This document shows, one piece after another, positions 8,099-16,195 of a stretch of DNA of 42,615 nt. The stretch is taken from the NCBI GenBank assembly GCA_913055855.1, contig CAJXKW010000009.1, forward strand, positions 1 to 42,615. The letters run 5' to 3'. This DNA is from an uncultured Limimonas sp. Its GTDB lineage: Bacteria; Pseudomonadota; Alphaproteobacteria; Kiloniellales; Rhodovibrionaceae. The notes beneath the pieces are model-generated. The model searched no databases. It saw nothing but the letters and a program-made list of their open reading frames with translations, and was not told the origin of the DNA. Both the position numbers and the translations under genes were made by a program. Each line of letters begins with the position of its first letter. Position 1 is the stretch's first letter.

Positions 8099-8302
8099 GT
8101 GCAGGTTCATGTTCGCGACAACAACGTCGATCAGGCCCTCCGGGCGCTGAAGAAGAAAATGCAGCGCGAGGGCGTCTTCCGGGAGATGAAGCTTCGGCGG
8201 CACTACGAAAAGCCGTCGGAACGCAAGGCGCGCGAAAAGGCGGAAGCCGTGCGGCGTCTGCGCAAGCTTCAGCGCAAGCGCAAGGAGCGCGAGGGCTTCT
8301 AA
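8099..8302 (+). CDS. rpsU: 30S ribosomal protein S21
   Basis: A 67-residue basic ribosomal protein of the small subunit, near the anti-Shine-Dalgarno end of 16S rRNA. The sequence [20 protein letters not shown] followed by [18 protein letters not shown] is the canonical S21 core, with a Lys/Arg-rich tail. The start codon is GTG, with AAGGAG 12 nt upstream, a slightly long spacing. It stands alone, followed by a strong intrinsic terminator. Confidence 0.97.
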   Translation: MQVHVRDNNVDQALRALKKKMQREGVFREMKLRRHYEKPSERKAREKAEAVRRLRKLQRKRKEREGF

Positions 8303-8332
8303 GCCGGCGCGCCTGCTTTCGAATCGGCACGC

Positions 8333-8369
8333 AAAAAGGCCGGCCATTTGCTGTGGCGCGGCCTTTTTT
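8333..8369 (+). terminator. intrinsic terminator after rpsU
   Basis: AAAAAGGCCG at 8333-8342 pairs with CGGCCTTTTT at 8359-8368 around a 16-nt loop, followed by T and C. The A tract on one side and T tract on the other make it usable from both directions, so it may also serve the convergent nicotinamidase gene. Confidence 0.85.
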
Positions 8370-8405
8370 CGTGTGCGCGTGGCGCGTGCGTGTCCGGTGC
8401 CGGAG

Positions 8406-8969
8406 TCACACGAATGCGACACCGGCGCTTTCCAGGTCGGCCTCACTCTTCTGCCGGCTCTCCGCGCTGATGGCGCGGGTGCCGTCGCGGATGACCACGA
8501 CGTCGAAGCCGTGCGACCGGCCATCCCTGGCCGTGGCGTGGACGCAGACGTCCTCGGCCAGGCCGCCCACGACGATGCGCTTGACCCCATGGCGCGCCAG
8601 TTCCTCGGCGAAGCCAGTGTCGTCGAACGCGCTGTACTGGTCCTTGTCGAAGCGCGTGCCCTTGCTCACCACGATGGCGTCGTCGGACAGCGTGAGTTCC
8701 CGATGAAACGCGGCGCCGGCCGTATCCTGGACGCAATGGACCGGCCACGGGCCGCCCTGCGTATCGAAGCTCAGGTGGTTCCGCGGGTGCCAGTCGCGCG
8801 AGGCGTAGACGGGAACGCCTCTGGCCGCCGCCGCGGCGATCCAGCGGTTCATCACCGGCACAACCCGGTCCCCCTCGGGTACGGGTAACGCGCCGTCCGG
8901 GCAAAAGTCGTTCTGGACGTCCACGACGACGAGGGCGTCGCCGTTATCGAGCACATCCTCGGGGTTCAT
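8406..8969 (-). CDS. pncA: nicotinamidase
   Basis: Hydrolyses nicotinamide to nicotinate in NAD recycling; the family also acts on pyrazinamide. 187 residues of the cysteine-hydrolase (isochorismatase-like) fold. The catalytic triad is visible as Asp17 (VVDVQNDF), Lys103 (SKGT) and Cys142 (AEDVCVHAT). The metal ligands Asp59, His61, His65 and His78 are also present in ASRDWHPRNH and PVHC. The metal set separates it from general isochorismatase-like enzymes. The ATG at 8969 has GGGAGGTG 6 nt upstream. No pncB or nadR neighbour is present. Confidence 0.93.
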   Translation of the reverse strand: MNPEDVLDNGDALVVVDVQNDFCPDGALPVPEGDRVVPVMNRWIAAAAARGVPVYASRDWHPRNHLSFDTQGGPWPVHCVQDTAGAAFHRELTLSDDAIVVSKGTRFDKDQYSAFDDTGFAEELARHGVKRIVVGGLAEDVCVHATARDGRSHGFDVVVIRDGTRAISAESRQKSEADLESAGVAFV

Positions 8970-8990
8970 GGCGCACCTCCCTGAAACCTA

Positions 8991-9093
8991 GGGCAGGATG
9001 CGATCAGGTTGAGCCACCTGATCGCTGAATCTTGCCCGATTTTCAAAGCATAGCGTGCGATTCAGCGATCCATTCGGATCACATCGCACGCTA
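8991..9093. repeat. cluster of interlocking inverted repeats upstream of folE
   Basis: Three perfect inverted pairs lie within about 100 bp. GCGATCAGGT (9000-9009) pairs with ACCTGATCGC (9016-9025), extended by GGGCAGGAT (8991-8999) against ATCTTGCCC (9029-9037) with one wobble. TAGCGTGCGAT (9051-9061) pairs with ATCGCACGCTA (9083-9093). Inside it, GATCC (9067-9071) pairs with GGATC (9076-9080). In addition GATCGCTGAATC (9020-9031) is the exact reverse complement of GATTCAGCGATC (9059-9070), linking both halves. This nested design resembles dispersed palindromic or MITE-like units of alphaproteobacteria, or a structured RNA. No second copy was noticed in this window. Confidence 0.7.
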
Positions 9094-9100
9094 CGTGACC

Positions 9101-9112
9101 CCCATATATGGG
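9101..9112. promoter_or_regulatory. perfect 12-bp palindrome before folE
   Basis: CCCATATATGGG lies 95 nt upstream of the folE ATG, immediately after the inverted-repeat cluster. Its AT-rich centre in a GC-rich region suits an operator or a promoter -10 area. The regulator is unknown. Confidence 0.4.
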
Positions 9113-9207
9113 AGCGACGCCGTGGTCGTACCAAAGGGGCGCATCCATCGCGCTGTGCGTCGCGTACCCTGCCTCGGGCCACGTTGCGGCTGTGGGAGGG
9201 CCATGCC

Positions 9208-9834
9208 ATGACCCCATTCGATGCAACCGACCCGGACGATCCGGAAGCCGGGCGGCCCGGCGTACCTTCGCATACCGACGCGGTTCGCGCCGTGCGCACC
9301 CTGCTCGCCTATGTCGGGGACGACCCGGCGCGCGAAGGACTCCGGGACACCCCGGAACGCGTGGTGCGCAGCTACGCCGATCATTTCGCCGGCTACGCCG
9401 AGGATCCGGCGGCGCTGCTCGAGCGGACCTTCGCCGAGACCGAGGGCTACGACGAAATGATCGTGCTCTCGGGCGTGAACTTCACCAGCCACTGCGAGCA
9501 CCACATGGTGCCCATCCTGGGCACGGCCTACGTGGGCTATATCCCGAACCGGCGCGTGGTGGGCATCAGCAAGCTCGTCCGGGTCATCGAGGCCTATGCC
9601 CGCCGCTTGCAGATCCAGGAGCGCCTGACCGCCCAGATCGCCGCCACCATCTCGGACGTGCTCGCCCCGCGTGGGGTCGCCGTGGTCGTCGAGGGCCAGC
9701 ACCAGTGCATGACCACGCGCGGCGTGGGCAAGGCCGACGCGCGCATGGTCACAAGCCGAATGCTGGGCGCATTCCGGGACGACCCGCGCACCCGCCGGGA
9801 ATTCGAGGCGATGACCGGCCTCTCCGGGCCCTGA
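9208..9834 (+). CDS. folE: GTP cyclohydrolase I
   Basis: Converts GTP to 7,8-dihydroneopterin triphosphate, the first step to folate and the entry to queuosine-type deazapurines. 208 residues. Zinc and active-site motifs are visible: [12 protein letters not shown] (Cys96, His98, His99), [18 protein letters not shown], and HQCMTTRG with the second zinc Cys. The long upstream extension of the open frame is discarded because ATG 9208 has a GGGAGGG site 7 nt before it and starts a normal-length protein. It stands alone between convergent or divergent neighbours. The palindrome cluster upstream may control it. Confidence 0.97.
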   Translation: MTPFDATDPDDPEAGRPGVPSHTDAVRAVRTLLAYVGDDPAREGLRDTPERVVRSYADHFAGYAEDPAALLERTFAETEGYDEMIVLSGVNFTSHCEHHMVPILGTAYVGYIPNRRVVGISKLVRVIEAYARRLQIQERLTAQIAATISDVLAPRGVAVVVEGQHQCMTTRGVGKADARMVTSRMLGAFRDDPRTRREFEAMTGLSGP

Positions 9835-9846
9835 GGCGCGCCCGGC

Positions 9847-10500
9847 TTACGCCGCGCCGCCCGGGCTGCGCCGCGCCAGTGCATCGATCACCTCGCTGTC
9901 GTCGATCTGGCGGAAATCCCGGTAGTACATCCCGATCGCGCCCAGATCCCAGGGCTGCTGCAAGCACACCACCTCGTCCGCCTCCGCCGAGAGCGCGCGC
10001 ACCGCGTCGGGCGGTGCCACCGGGACGGCAAGCACGACCCGGTCCGGATCGGCCTGGCGCACCGCACGCAGGGCGGCGCGCATGGTGGCGCCCGTGGCGA
10101 TGCCGTCGTCCACCACGATGGCCGTGCGCCCCTTCAGGCCGGGCCGCGTGCGCCCGCCGTTGTAGCGGCGCTCGCGCTCGGCGATGACGTCGAGTTCGCG
10201 CTGTTTTGTCTGCTCGATCTCGTCGCGGCCGACGCGGAGCAGCGCGACCACCTCGTCGTTGAGCACGGTCTGCGTGCTCTCCCCCGTCTTGGCCACCGCA
10301 CCCATGGCCAGCTCCGGGCGCCCGGGCGCGCCAAGCTTGCGCACCATCAGGACGTCCAGGGGCGCACCCAGGGCGTCCGCGATTTCCGCGCCCACGGGGA
10401 CGCCGCCACGGGGCAGCGCGAGCACGACGGGCGCGGGCCAACCCTTGGCGCGCAATGCTTCGGCGAGCTGGCGGCCGGCGGAGCTGCGATCGTTGAACAT
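9847..10500 (-). CDS. phosphoribosyltransferase family protein
   Basis: A 217-residue protein of the COG1926-type PRTase group. The PRPP-binding motif AIVVDDGIATGATM is clear in the centre. An N-terminal VLALPRGGVPVGAEIADALG segment matches the family's phosphate-binding start, and the C-terminus ends with YYRDFRQIDD. Family members often stand beside stress or dienelactone-hydrolase genes, and the actual substrate is unknown. The ATG at 10500 has AAGGAAGG 11 nt upstream. It is divergent from the APH-like kinase gene, with 128 nt between their starts. Confidence 0.88.
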   Translation of the reverse strand: MFNDRSSAGRQLAEALRAKGWPAPVVLALPRGGVPVGAEIADALGAPLDVLMVRKLGAPGRPELAMGAVAKTGESTQTVLNDEVVALLRVGRDEIEQTKQRELDVIAERERRYNGGRTRPGLKGRTAIVVDDGIATGATMRAALRAVRQADPDRVVLAVPVAPPDAVRALSAEADEVVCLQQPWDLGAIGMYYRDFRQIDDSEVIDALARRSPGGAA

Positions 10501-10628
10501 CGGTCTCGGCCTTCCTTGCCATTCCGTTGCCGATCACCCTACGCTTATTTGGGTCTGCAACGCCGCACGCGCACTCCCCCCATGCGCGGCGCTGCGGCCG
10601 CGAACGCTTCACGGCACCGGGAACAGCC

Positions 10629-11669
10629 ATGGTGGCCAGCGCATCCGCCCCCGAGGCCGGCCGCACGGACGAGATCGTCGCGCTTCTGCGCGAGCCCGCC
10701 GCCTACCCGGAACAGCCCGAGGCGGTCCGGGTGCGTGAGACCCATATGGCCTGGGTCTTTCTCACCGACCGCTACGCCTACAAGCTCAAAAAGCCCGTCC
10801 GGCTGAGCTTCCTCGACTACAGCACGCCGGGCAAGCGGCGCGCCGCTGTGGAGTCGGAGCTGCGCCTGAACGCGCGTCTGGCGCCCTGGGTCTACCTGGG
10901 CATGGTGCCGGTCCTGGACGACGGCGCGGACCTGCGCCTGGAGGCGGCCGAGGGCGTGCCGGCGGCGTGGCTGGTCAAGATGCGCCGCCTGCCCGACGCC
11001 GGCTTTCTGGATACGGCGATCGAAGATGGGACGCTCACCCCCGCCTGGCTGGCCGAGGCGGCCGACCTGCTGGGCCGGTTCTTCGCCGGGCAGCCGGCCG
11101 AGCCCATGCCCGGCGAGGCCTACGTGAGCGGCCTGCGCCGACGCGTCGCCGAGGACGCCGCGGCCATCCGCGAGTCCGCGCACACGAGCACGGCCCAGCG
11201 GGCGCACGAGTTGGCCACCCGGCTGGACTCCGTGATCGCGGGACAGCGCGAGCTCCTGGGTACGCGCGCAAGTCGGCGCGTCGACGGCCACGGCGACCTG
11301 CGCCCGGAGCACGTCGCGCTTGGGCCGCCCGCGGCCGTGATCGACTGCGTCGAGTTTAACCGCGATTTCCGCCTGAACGATCCGGTCGAGGAACTCGCCT
11401 TCCTGCACCTGGAGGCGACGCGCCTGGGTGCACCCTGGGTGGGCGAGCATTTCCGGCGCGCGTACGCCGAAGCCGCGGGCGACCATCCGCCGCCCGTGCT
11501 CACGGCCCTCTACGCGGCCAAGCGCAGCCTCCTCCGCGCCAAGCTCGCCATCTGGCACATCCGCCCCGACGGCGCGGACTCGGCTTACTACCACGACCGC
11601 GCCGAAACCTACCTCGCTCTGGGCGAGCGCTTTCTGGCGGGGTTGAGTTGCGGGAGCCGCACCGTATGA
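10629..11669 (+). CDS. aminoglycoside-phosphotransferase-like kinase
   Basis: A 346-residue protein with a protein-kinase-like (APH) fold, similar to the APH half of COG2187 proteins. AYKLKKPVRLSFLDYST resembles the nucleotide-binding lysine strand. RVDGHGDLRPEHV is the catalytic loop (HGDLxxxxv), and VIDCVEFNRDFRLNDPVEELAFL the metal-binding strand with its Asp. The usual C-terminal P-loop domain of COG2187 proteins is absent. The substrate is unknown, and resistance to antibiotics should not be assumed. ATG 10629 was chosen because the extra upstream residues have no ribosome-binding site and look like intergenic sequence. Confidence 0.82.
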   Translation: MVASASAPEAGRTDEIVALLREPAAYPEQPEAVRVRETHMAWVFLTDRYAYKLKKPVRLSFLDYSTPGKRRAAVESELRLNARLAPWVYLGMVPVLDDGADLRLEAAEGVPAAWLVKMRRLPDAGFLDTAIEDGTLTPAWLAEAADLLGRFFAGQPAEPMPGEAYVSGLRRRVAEDAAAIRESAHTSTAQRAHELATRLDSVIAGQRELLGTRASRRVDGHGDLRPEHVALGPPAAVIDCVEFNRDFRLNDPVEELAFLHLEATRLGAPWVGEHFRRAYAEAAGDHPPPVLTALYAAKRSLLRAKLAIWHIRPDGADSAYYHDRAETYLALGERFLAGLSCGSRTV

Positions 11670-11718
11670 CGGCCGGTTTCCACCGACCTCTCAGGCGACG
11701 TCGGCACCCGAACCGGTC

Positions 11719-12339
11719 TCAGCCGGCCTGCTTTTCCAGGATGTAGACGGTCGATTTCGAGCCGAGCTTGACCAGATGATCGCCGTGCTCGCGGAAGCGC
11801 TCGGCGACCGTACCCGTCTCCAAAGCCCGCTCGAGCCGCGACGTATACGCCGATTCGGCGAGCGTATGGTCGTTGTAGGAGAGCGCCAACAACCCGCCCG
11901 GTGCGAGACGCGCAAGCAAGATATCAAGGTAGTAGGCCGGTGCCGCACCCGGCGAGAGCGCGCCAATCGCCGCAATGGCGCCATAGTCGCCGGGCGCCGC
12001 GTTGGGGGCCTCGTCGGGTTCGAGCTTGACCAGATGGCGGTAGATGCCGCGCGCCCGGGCCGTCTCCAGCATCGGCTCCGAGAGGTCGCAGCCGTCGATC
12101 ACCGAGAACCCCACGGCGGCGAGTGCGGCGCCCGAAAGCCCCGTCCCGCAGGCGAAATCGAGGATCGGCATGTCGCGTTTCGGCAGGTGTGCCGCCAGCG
12201 CTTCTGCGACGCGGCCGGGCGTGCGATAGTCATTGCCCGTCACGTCGTCGTCATAGGTCCCCGCCCAATCGTCGTAGAGCGTCTCGACCGCATCCTGCGA
12301 CGTTGTGTGGTAGACCTTTTCAAAAAAATCGTTTGCCAT
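11719..12339 (-). CDS. class I SAM-dependent methyltransferase
   Basis: A 206-residue methyltransferase. The SAM-binding motif I ILDFACGTGLSGAALAAVG is plain, with the acidic end of strand 2 (IDGCDLSEPML) after it. The N-terminus (YDDWAGTYDDDVTGNDYRTP) matches the WBSCR27-like or ubiquinone-type small methyltransferases. The substrate is unknown. No strong ribosome-binding site precedes the ATG. It converges with the APH-like kinase gene, and the 239 nt upstream, up to leuA, holds no gene I can support. Confidence 0.88.
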   Translation of the reverse strand: MANDFFEKVYHTTSQDAVETLYDDWAGTYDDDVTGNDYRTPGRVAEALAAHLPKRDMPILDFACGTGLSGAALAAVGFSVIDGCDLSEPMLETARARGIYRHLVKLEPDEAPNAAPGDYGAIAAIGALSPGAAPAYYLDILLARLAPGGLLALSYNDHTLAESAYTSRLERALETGTVAERFREHGDHLVKLGSKSTVYILEKQAG

Positions 12340-12578
12340 GCAATGGAGGGTACCCCATCCGCGCTGCGGAGTCCACGCTCACGATCCCGGAAACAACGGC
12401 GCAGCCATCCCCAGCGCGCGGCAGGAGGGCGCCGTGCTGGCCATGGCCGGGTCCCTCGCCGATCCCGACGACGACGCGCCGTGTTCCCCTGTGCCGGGGA
12501 GGCGTCGGGGCGCGCCTTCGAAACCGGCGCCCACGTGGCCTCCCCGTCGTACCCGGTCCCGAATTCAGCCGCCGGGCG

Positions 12579-14171
12579 TTAGACAGCCTCCGCGCCGGCA
12601 ACGGCGTCGCCCGCCGCGGTGGCACCGGTGGCAACCTTGTCGCGCTTGACCATGAGCTTGTTCAGCGCGTTGACGTAGGCGCGCGCGGAGGCGACGAGGG
12701 TGTCGTAGTCCGCACCCTGGCCGTTCACGGTCAGGTCGTTCTCCGCAAGGCGCACGGTGACCTCGGCCTGCGCGTCCGTGCCGCCCGTCACGGCGTGCAC
12801 CTGGTACAGTTCCAGGCTCGCCTGGTGGGGCCAGATCTCGCGGATGGCGCGGAACGTCGCGTCCACCGGCCCGGTCCCTTCGACGTTGCGGACCGTCTTG
12901 CGCTCGCCCTCGACCTCGAGTTCCAGGTCGGCCGTCTGCGGCTCGTCGCTGCCGCAGTGGATGCCCAGCGAGACGAACTTGATGTGGTCGTTGTGGCGCA
13001 CCACCGCGTCATCGACGAGCGCGATCAGGTCGTCGTCGAAGATCTCCTTCTTGTGGTCGGCAAGATCCTTGAAGCGGTAGAACGCGTCGTTGAGTTCGTT
13101 GTCGGCCAGGGTGTAGCCCAGTTCCTCAAGCTTCTGCTTGAATGCGTGCTTGCCCGAGTGCTTGCCCATGACGAGCGTGGACCGGTTCAGGCCCACGGAT
13201 TCCGGCGTCATGATCTCGTATGTCTGGGCGTTCTTGAGCATGCCGTCCTGGTGGATGCCCGACTCGTGGGCAAAGGCGTTCTTGCCCACCACGGCCTTGT
13301 TGGGCTGCACGGTGAAGCCGGTGATCCCCGAGACCAGACGCGAGGCGCGCGTGATGTAGGTGGTGTTCACGCCGGTGTGGTACGGCATGGCGTCCTGACG
13401 CGTGCGCAGCGCCATGACGACCTCCTCCATCGCGGCATTGCCCGCGCGCTCGCCGATGCCGTTGATGGTGCACTCGATCTGGCGCGCGCCCGCGCGAACG
13501 GCGGCCAGCGAGTTGGCCACCGCCAGGCCGAGATCGTTGTGGCAGTGCGTGGAGATGATCGCCCGGTCCATGTTGGGCACGCGGTTGCGCAGCATGCTGA
13601 CCAGTTCGAAGTACTCCTCGGGCACCGTGTAGCCCACGGTGTCGGGGATGTTGATCGTGGTCGCACCGCAGTCGATCGCCGCCTCGACACAACGGCACAG
13701 GAAGTCCCAATCGGTGCGCGTGCCGTCCTCCGCGGACCACTCGACATTGTCCGTGTACTGGCGCGCGTGCGTCACGCTGTCGATGACGGTCTGATATACG
13801 TCCTCCGGATCCATATTCAGCTTGTACTTCATGTGGAGCGGGGACGTGCTCAGGAAGGTGTGGATGCGCGGCCGCGGGGCATGCCGCACCGCTTCCCAGG
13901 CGCGGTCGATGTCCGCCGGCCGGGCGCGCGCGAGCCCGGCGATCTGGGCGTTTTTCGTCTGCCTGGCGATTTCGCTGACGGCCTCGAAGTCGCCCACGGA
14001 GGAAATGGGGAAACCGGCCTCGATGACGTCCACGCCCATCTCGTCGAGCACGCTCGCCACCGAGAGCTTCTCCTCCAGGTTCATCGAGCAACCGGGCGAC
14101 TGCTCGCCGTCGCGCAGCGTGGTGTCGAAGATCACGACGCCGTTGGGATCTTTCGCGTTCTGGTTCGTCAT
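12579..14171 (-). CDS. leuA: 2-isopropylmalate synthase
   Basis: Condenses acetyl-CoA with 2-ketoisovalerate, the committed step of leucine synthesis. 530 residues, the usual long form. The catalytic TIM barrel carries [12 protein letters not shown] near the N-terminus and the metal-binding STHCHNDLG near residue 205. The linker and C-terminal regulatory domain (about residues 400-520) that senses leucine are present, so feedback inhibition is expected. The start ATG 14171 is preceded by AGAGGA about 16 nt away, a weak site. Upstream lies a 300-nt leader with a Leu-rich short peptide (see those entries), implying attenuation as a second level of control. Confidence 0.97.
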   Translation of the reverse strand: MTNQNAKDPNGVVIFDTTLRDGEQSPGCSMNLEEKLSVASVLDEMGVDVIEAGFPISSVGDFEAVSEIARQTKNAQIAGLARARPADIDRAWEAVRHAPRPRIHTFLSTSPLHMKYKLNMDPEDVYQTVIDSVTHARQYTDNVEWSAEDGTRTDWDFLCRCVEAAIDCGATTINIPDTVGYTVPEEYFELVSMLRNRVPNMDRAIISTHCHNDLGLAVANSLAAVRAGARQIECTINGIGERAGNAAMEEVVMALRTRQDAMPYHTGVNTTYITRASRLVSGITGFTVQPNKAVVGKNAFAHESGIHQDGMLKNAQTYEIMTPESVGLNRSTLVMGKHSGKHAFKQKLEELGYTLADNELNDAFYRFKDLADHKKEIFDDDLIALVDDAVVRHNDHIKFVSLGIHCGSDEPQTADLELEVEGERKTVRNVEGTGPVDATFRAIREIWPHQASLELYQVHAVTGGTDAQAEVTVRLAENDLTVNGQGADYDTLVASARAYVNALNKLMVKRDKVATGATAAGDAVAGAEAV

Positions 14172-14302
14172 GGAGCCTGGATGTCCTCTTCGCCGATCCT
14201 CGCCGATAACAGCCTCGGCGTGCACACTCGGGCCCGCGCGCCCATCCCGGGTCGGGCGTCGCGACGGGCCGGTTTTTTCCTCGGGGTGCTTGTCGCGGCA
14301 AT

Positions 14303-14349
14303 GCCCCTGAACGCCTGCACCCCGCCGGGCGCCGGCGGCGTTCAGGGGC
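14303..14349 (-). promoter_or_regulatory. long hairpin in the leuA leader overlapping the leader-peptide stop
   Basis: GCCCCTGAACGCC (14303-14315) and GGCGTTCAGGGGC (14337-14349) form a perfect 13-bp stem, with a loop that can itself fold (CCGCCGG 14322-14328 with CCGGCGG 14332-14338). On the transcribed minus strand the 5' arm contains the stop codon of the leader peptide, so a ribosome stalled at the Leu codons or sitting at the stop would unfold it. The 3' arm GGGGC can instead pair with a downstream CACCCC. No U-run follows, so the terminator proper is uncertain. A second GGCCCG/CGGGCC hairpin lies closer to leuA. Confidence 0.65.
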
Positions 14350-14458
14350 TCATAAGGAGAAGGAGGCTATCGTCGCGAAGCGGCGAGCGGACGCCAAGCA
14401 CCCGTGCCGGTGCCTCGCACCGCACGGGGTGTCGCGTGTTATGCATGGCGGTCGTCAT
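14342..14458 (-). CDS. leader peptide of leuA (leucine attenuator)
   Basis: A 38-codon frame (41 or 34 codons with neighbouring ATGs at 14467 or 14446) that ends with Ser, four consecutive Leu codons (CTC CTT CTC CTT, 14354-14365), Met, Ser, Pro and stop. All six Leu codons in it are CTT or CTC, four of them CTT, unusual for such a GC-rich genome. The stop lies inside the 5' arm of the 13-bp hairpin. The candidate promoter is 40-50 nt upstream. Family knowledge: ribosome stalling on such Leu runs controls leuA attenuation in several proteobacteria. The exact start codon is uncertain. The Leu run and its position are seen directly. Confidence 0.75.
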   Translation of the reverse strand: MTTAMHNTRHPVRCEAPARVLGVRSPLRDDSLLLLMSP

Positions 14459-14505
14459 GCGCGGCATGGTCCTGCGCTCGGTTCAGCCCTCGCTAACCTG
14501 CCGGC

Positions 14506-14534
14506 AATATAAGGCATGCAACCGGTATCGAAAA
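14506..14534 (-). promoter_or_regulatory. candidate leuA promoter
   Basis: Minus-strand TATATT (plus 14506-14511) is a good -10, with a weak TTTTCG (plus 14529-14534) 17 bp upstream as the -35. It lies immediately past the intrinsic terminator of the XRE gene, which insulates leuA, and 40-50 nt before the leader peptide start. Confidence 0.5.
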
Positions 14535-14581
14535 GGTAAAAAGATACGGGCCCCGGGCGTGCCGGCGGGCACCCCCGGGGC
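14531..14581 (-). terminator. intrinsic terminator after the XRE regulator
   Basis: GCCCCGGG (plus 14550-14557) pairs with CCCGGGGC (14574-14581), with an inner GTGCC/GGCAC stem. On the minus strand the stem is followed by a T-rich stretch ending in TTTTT. It separates the xre transcript from the leuA leader. Confidence 0.85.
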
Positions 14582-14588
14582 GTCACGG

Positions 14589-14954
14589 TCAGCCGTCCTC
14601 GCGCTCCAGCGCGTCCACGCGGTTTTCGATGTTTTCCAGCAGGTTGTTGAGGGTCTTTGCCGCCTCGCGGGCATGCCCGAGCTGCTCGCGCAGGGCGGCG
14701 ACTTCGGGCGTGGTCTGCGGCGCCGGCCCGCAGCCGCCGTCGCCCTCGATCAGCCAGCCCACGGTGGCACCCAGCACGCCCGCCACCATCTGGAGCTTGT
14801 TCGCGCGCGGCTGGCTCTGATCGGTTTCCCAGGCGTGCAGGGTGTCGCGGGTCACGCCCGCGCGCCGCGCCAGCTCGGACGCGGAGAGACCGATCTCCCG
14901 GCGCCGGTCGCGGATCCGGCTGCCCAGGGTCTTCTGGACCGGTGCTTCCATCAT
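14589..14954 (-). CDS. XRE-type helix-turn-helix regulator with C-terminal coiled coil
   Basis: About 121 residues. An N-terminal XRE/Cro-like domain is seen: GSRIRDRRREIGLSASELAR, then RRAGVTRDTLHAWETDQSQP, the classic HTH pair, and LQMVAGVLGATVGWLIEG ending the fold. A Gly/Pro linker leads to a coiled coil (VAALREQLGHAREAAKTLNN to the C-terminus) that probably dimerises. ATG 14954 or 14951 is used, with AGGGAG 10 nt upstream. It is divergent from miaA. Targets are unknown. The leuA leader begins just past its terminator, but a regulatory link is only positional. Confidence 0.85.
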   Translation of the reverse strand: MMEAPVQKTLGSRIRDRRREIGLSASELARRAGVTRDTLHAWETDQSQPRANKLQMVAGVLGATVGWLIEGDGGCGPAPQTTPEVAALREQLGHAREAAKTLNNLLENIENRVDALEREDG

Positions 14955-15151
14955 CGGCTCGTTGCTCCCTGTTCCGTGGTGCGGTGGTTCTTGATGATGG
15001 GATGAATGGTACCAGAACATCGGGCAACTGCCAAGAAAACTCGACAGAACGGGCAAAAGGCGTAAGGCAAATCGGGCAGCCCGCCGGCGCGATCGCCGGC
15101 TCCCCGCGCCCCCGGGCGCCCATCACCACCCTGCATGGAGAGGGATCCGAG

Positions 15152-16195
15152 ATGGCCGAGCCGACCACAACCCAGCCGGCCGCGACCCAGCCGACCCCGA
15201 CCCAGCCGGGCGCGCCGGCGCCCGTGGTGGCCCTGACGGGCCCCACCGCGTGCGGCAAGTCGGGCCTGGCCGTGCGGCTGGCCGAGCGCTTCGGCGGCGA
15301 GATCGTCAACGCGGATTCCATGCAGGTCTACGGCGACCTCAGCATCCTCACCGCGCGCCCGGACGCCGCGGCAACGGCGCGCGTGCCGCACCACCTCTAC
15401 GGCATCCTGCCCGCGGGCGAGCCCTGCTCCGCCGCGCGCTGGCGCGCCATGGCCGAAGCCGCGATCGCCGGGGTGCACGCGCGCGGCCGGCTGCCCATCC
15501 TCGTGGGGGGCACCGGGCTGTACCTGCGCGCCCTCCTTCAGGGCCTAGTCCATGTGCCCGAGATCCCCGCCCGGGTGCGCGAGTCCGTCCGCGAACGGCA
15601 GGCCCGTCTTCCGCCGGCGGATCTGCACGCGCAACTCGCCGCGCGCGACCCGGCCATGGCCGCGCGCCTGCACGCCACGGACACGCAGCGGGTCGCGCGC
15701 GCCCTCGAGGTGGTCGAGGCGACCGGACGCTCGCTCGCCGACTACCAGGCACAGCCGGACGCGCCGCCGCTGGCGCACCCGGTGCACGTGATCGCCGCCC
15801 TGCCGCCGCGCGGCGAGCTGTACCGGCGAATCGAGTCCCGCCTGGTCCAAATGGTCGCACAGGGCGCGCTGGCGGAGCTTCGGGATCTGCTCGACCAGGG
15901 CCTCGATCCCGCCCTGCCCGCGATGAAGGCCGTGGGGGTGCCCCAACTCGCCCGCTATTTGCGCGGTGCGGCGCCATATCCCGAGGCTCTCGCCGCCGCC
16001 CAGGCCGCGACACGGCGCTACGCGAAGCGCCAGATCACCTGGCTGCGGCATCAGACCGTCCGCGACGCAGCGTCCGCGACCTTCATCCCCGCGCAATTTT
16101 CGAAAAGTTTATCCCCCGTAATCTTTAATGATATTCGCGCTTTCCTGTTGACGACGCAACGTTCGGACACTAGCTTCCGAAATCCTGGCGCTTGA
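15152..16195 (+). CDS. miaA: tRNA dimethylallyltransferase
   Basis: Adds the dimethylallyl group to A37 of tRNAs that read UNN codons. 347 residues. Motifs are GPTACGKSGLAVRLAERFGG (P-loop), VNADSMQVYGDL, VPHHLYGI and GGTGLYLRALLQG. It starts at ATG 15152 with GAGAGGGA about 7 nt upstream. The first 28 residues are a Thr/Gln/Pro/Ala repeat not found in typical MiaA. The C-terminal tail (AQFSKSLSPVIFNDIRAFLL) matches the usual alphaproteobacterial ending. The ilvB promoter lies inside its last 50 nt. Confidence 0.96.
   Translation: MAEPTTTQPAATQPTPTQPGAPAPVVALTGPTACGKSGLAVRLAERFGGEIVNADSMQVYGDLSILTARPDAAATARVPHHLYGILPAGEPCSAARWRAMAEAAIAGVHARGRLPILVGGTGLYLRALLQGLVHVPEIPARVRESVRERQARLPPADLHAQLAARDPAMAARLHATDTQRVARALEVVEATGRSLADYQAQPDAPPLAHPVHVIAALPPRGELYRRIESRLVQMVAQGALAELRDLLDQGLDPALPAMKAVGVPQLARYLRGAAPYPEALAAAQAATRRYAKRQITWLRHQTVRDAASATFIPAQFSKSLSPVIFNDIRAFLLTTQRSDTSFRNPGA
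15170..15214. repeat. three tandem 15-bp units in miaA
   Basis: ACCCAGCCGGCCGCG, ACCCAGCCGACCCCG and ACCCAGCCGGGCGCG follow each other directly at 15170, 15185 and 15200. They encode a Thr-Gln-Pro repeat in the N-terminal extension of MiaA ahead of the P-loop. The reading frame is kept. Confidence 0.85.
16148..16176 (+). promoter_or_regulatory. candidate ilvB promoter inside the miaA 3' end
   Basis: TTGACG (16148-16153), a 17-bp spacer and TAGCTT (16171-16176) make a strong -35 with a fair -10. Transcription would start near 16183 and give a leader of about 180 nt before ilvB. Confidence 0.5.

Noticed and set aside
12123..15005. 960-codon open frame opposite leuA
   Set aside because: It is antisense to leuA, with its leader and the XRE gene in the same stretch. 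The His/Arg/Val-rich product has no domain pattern.
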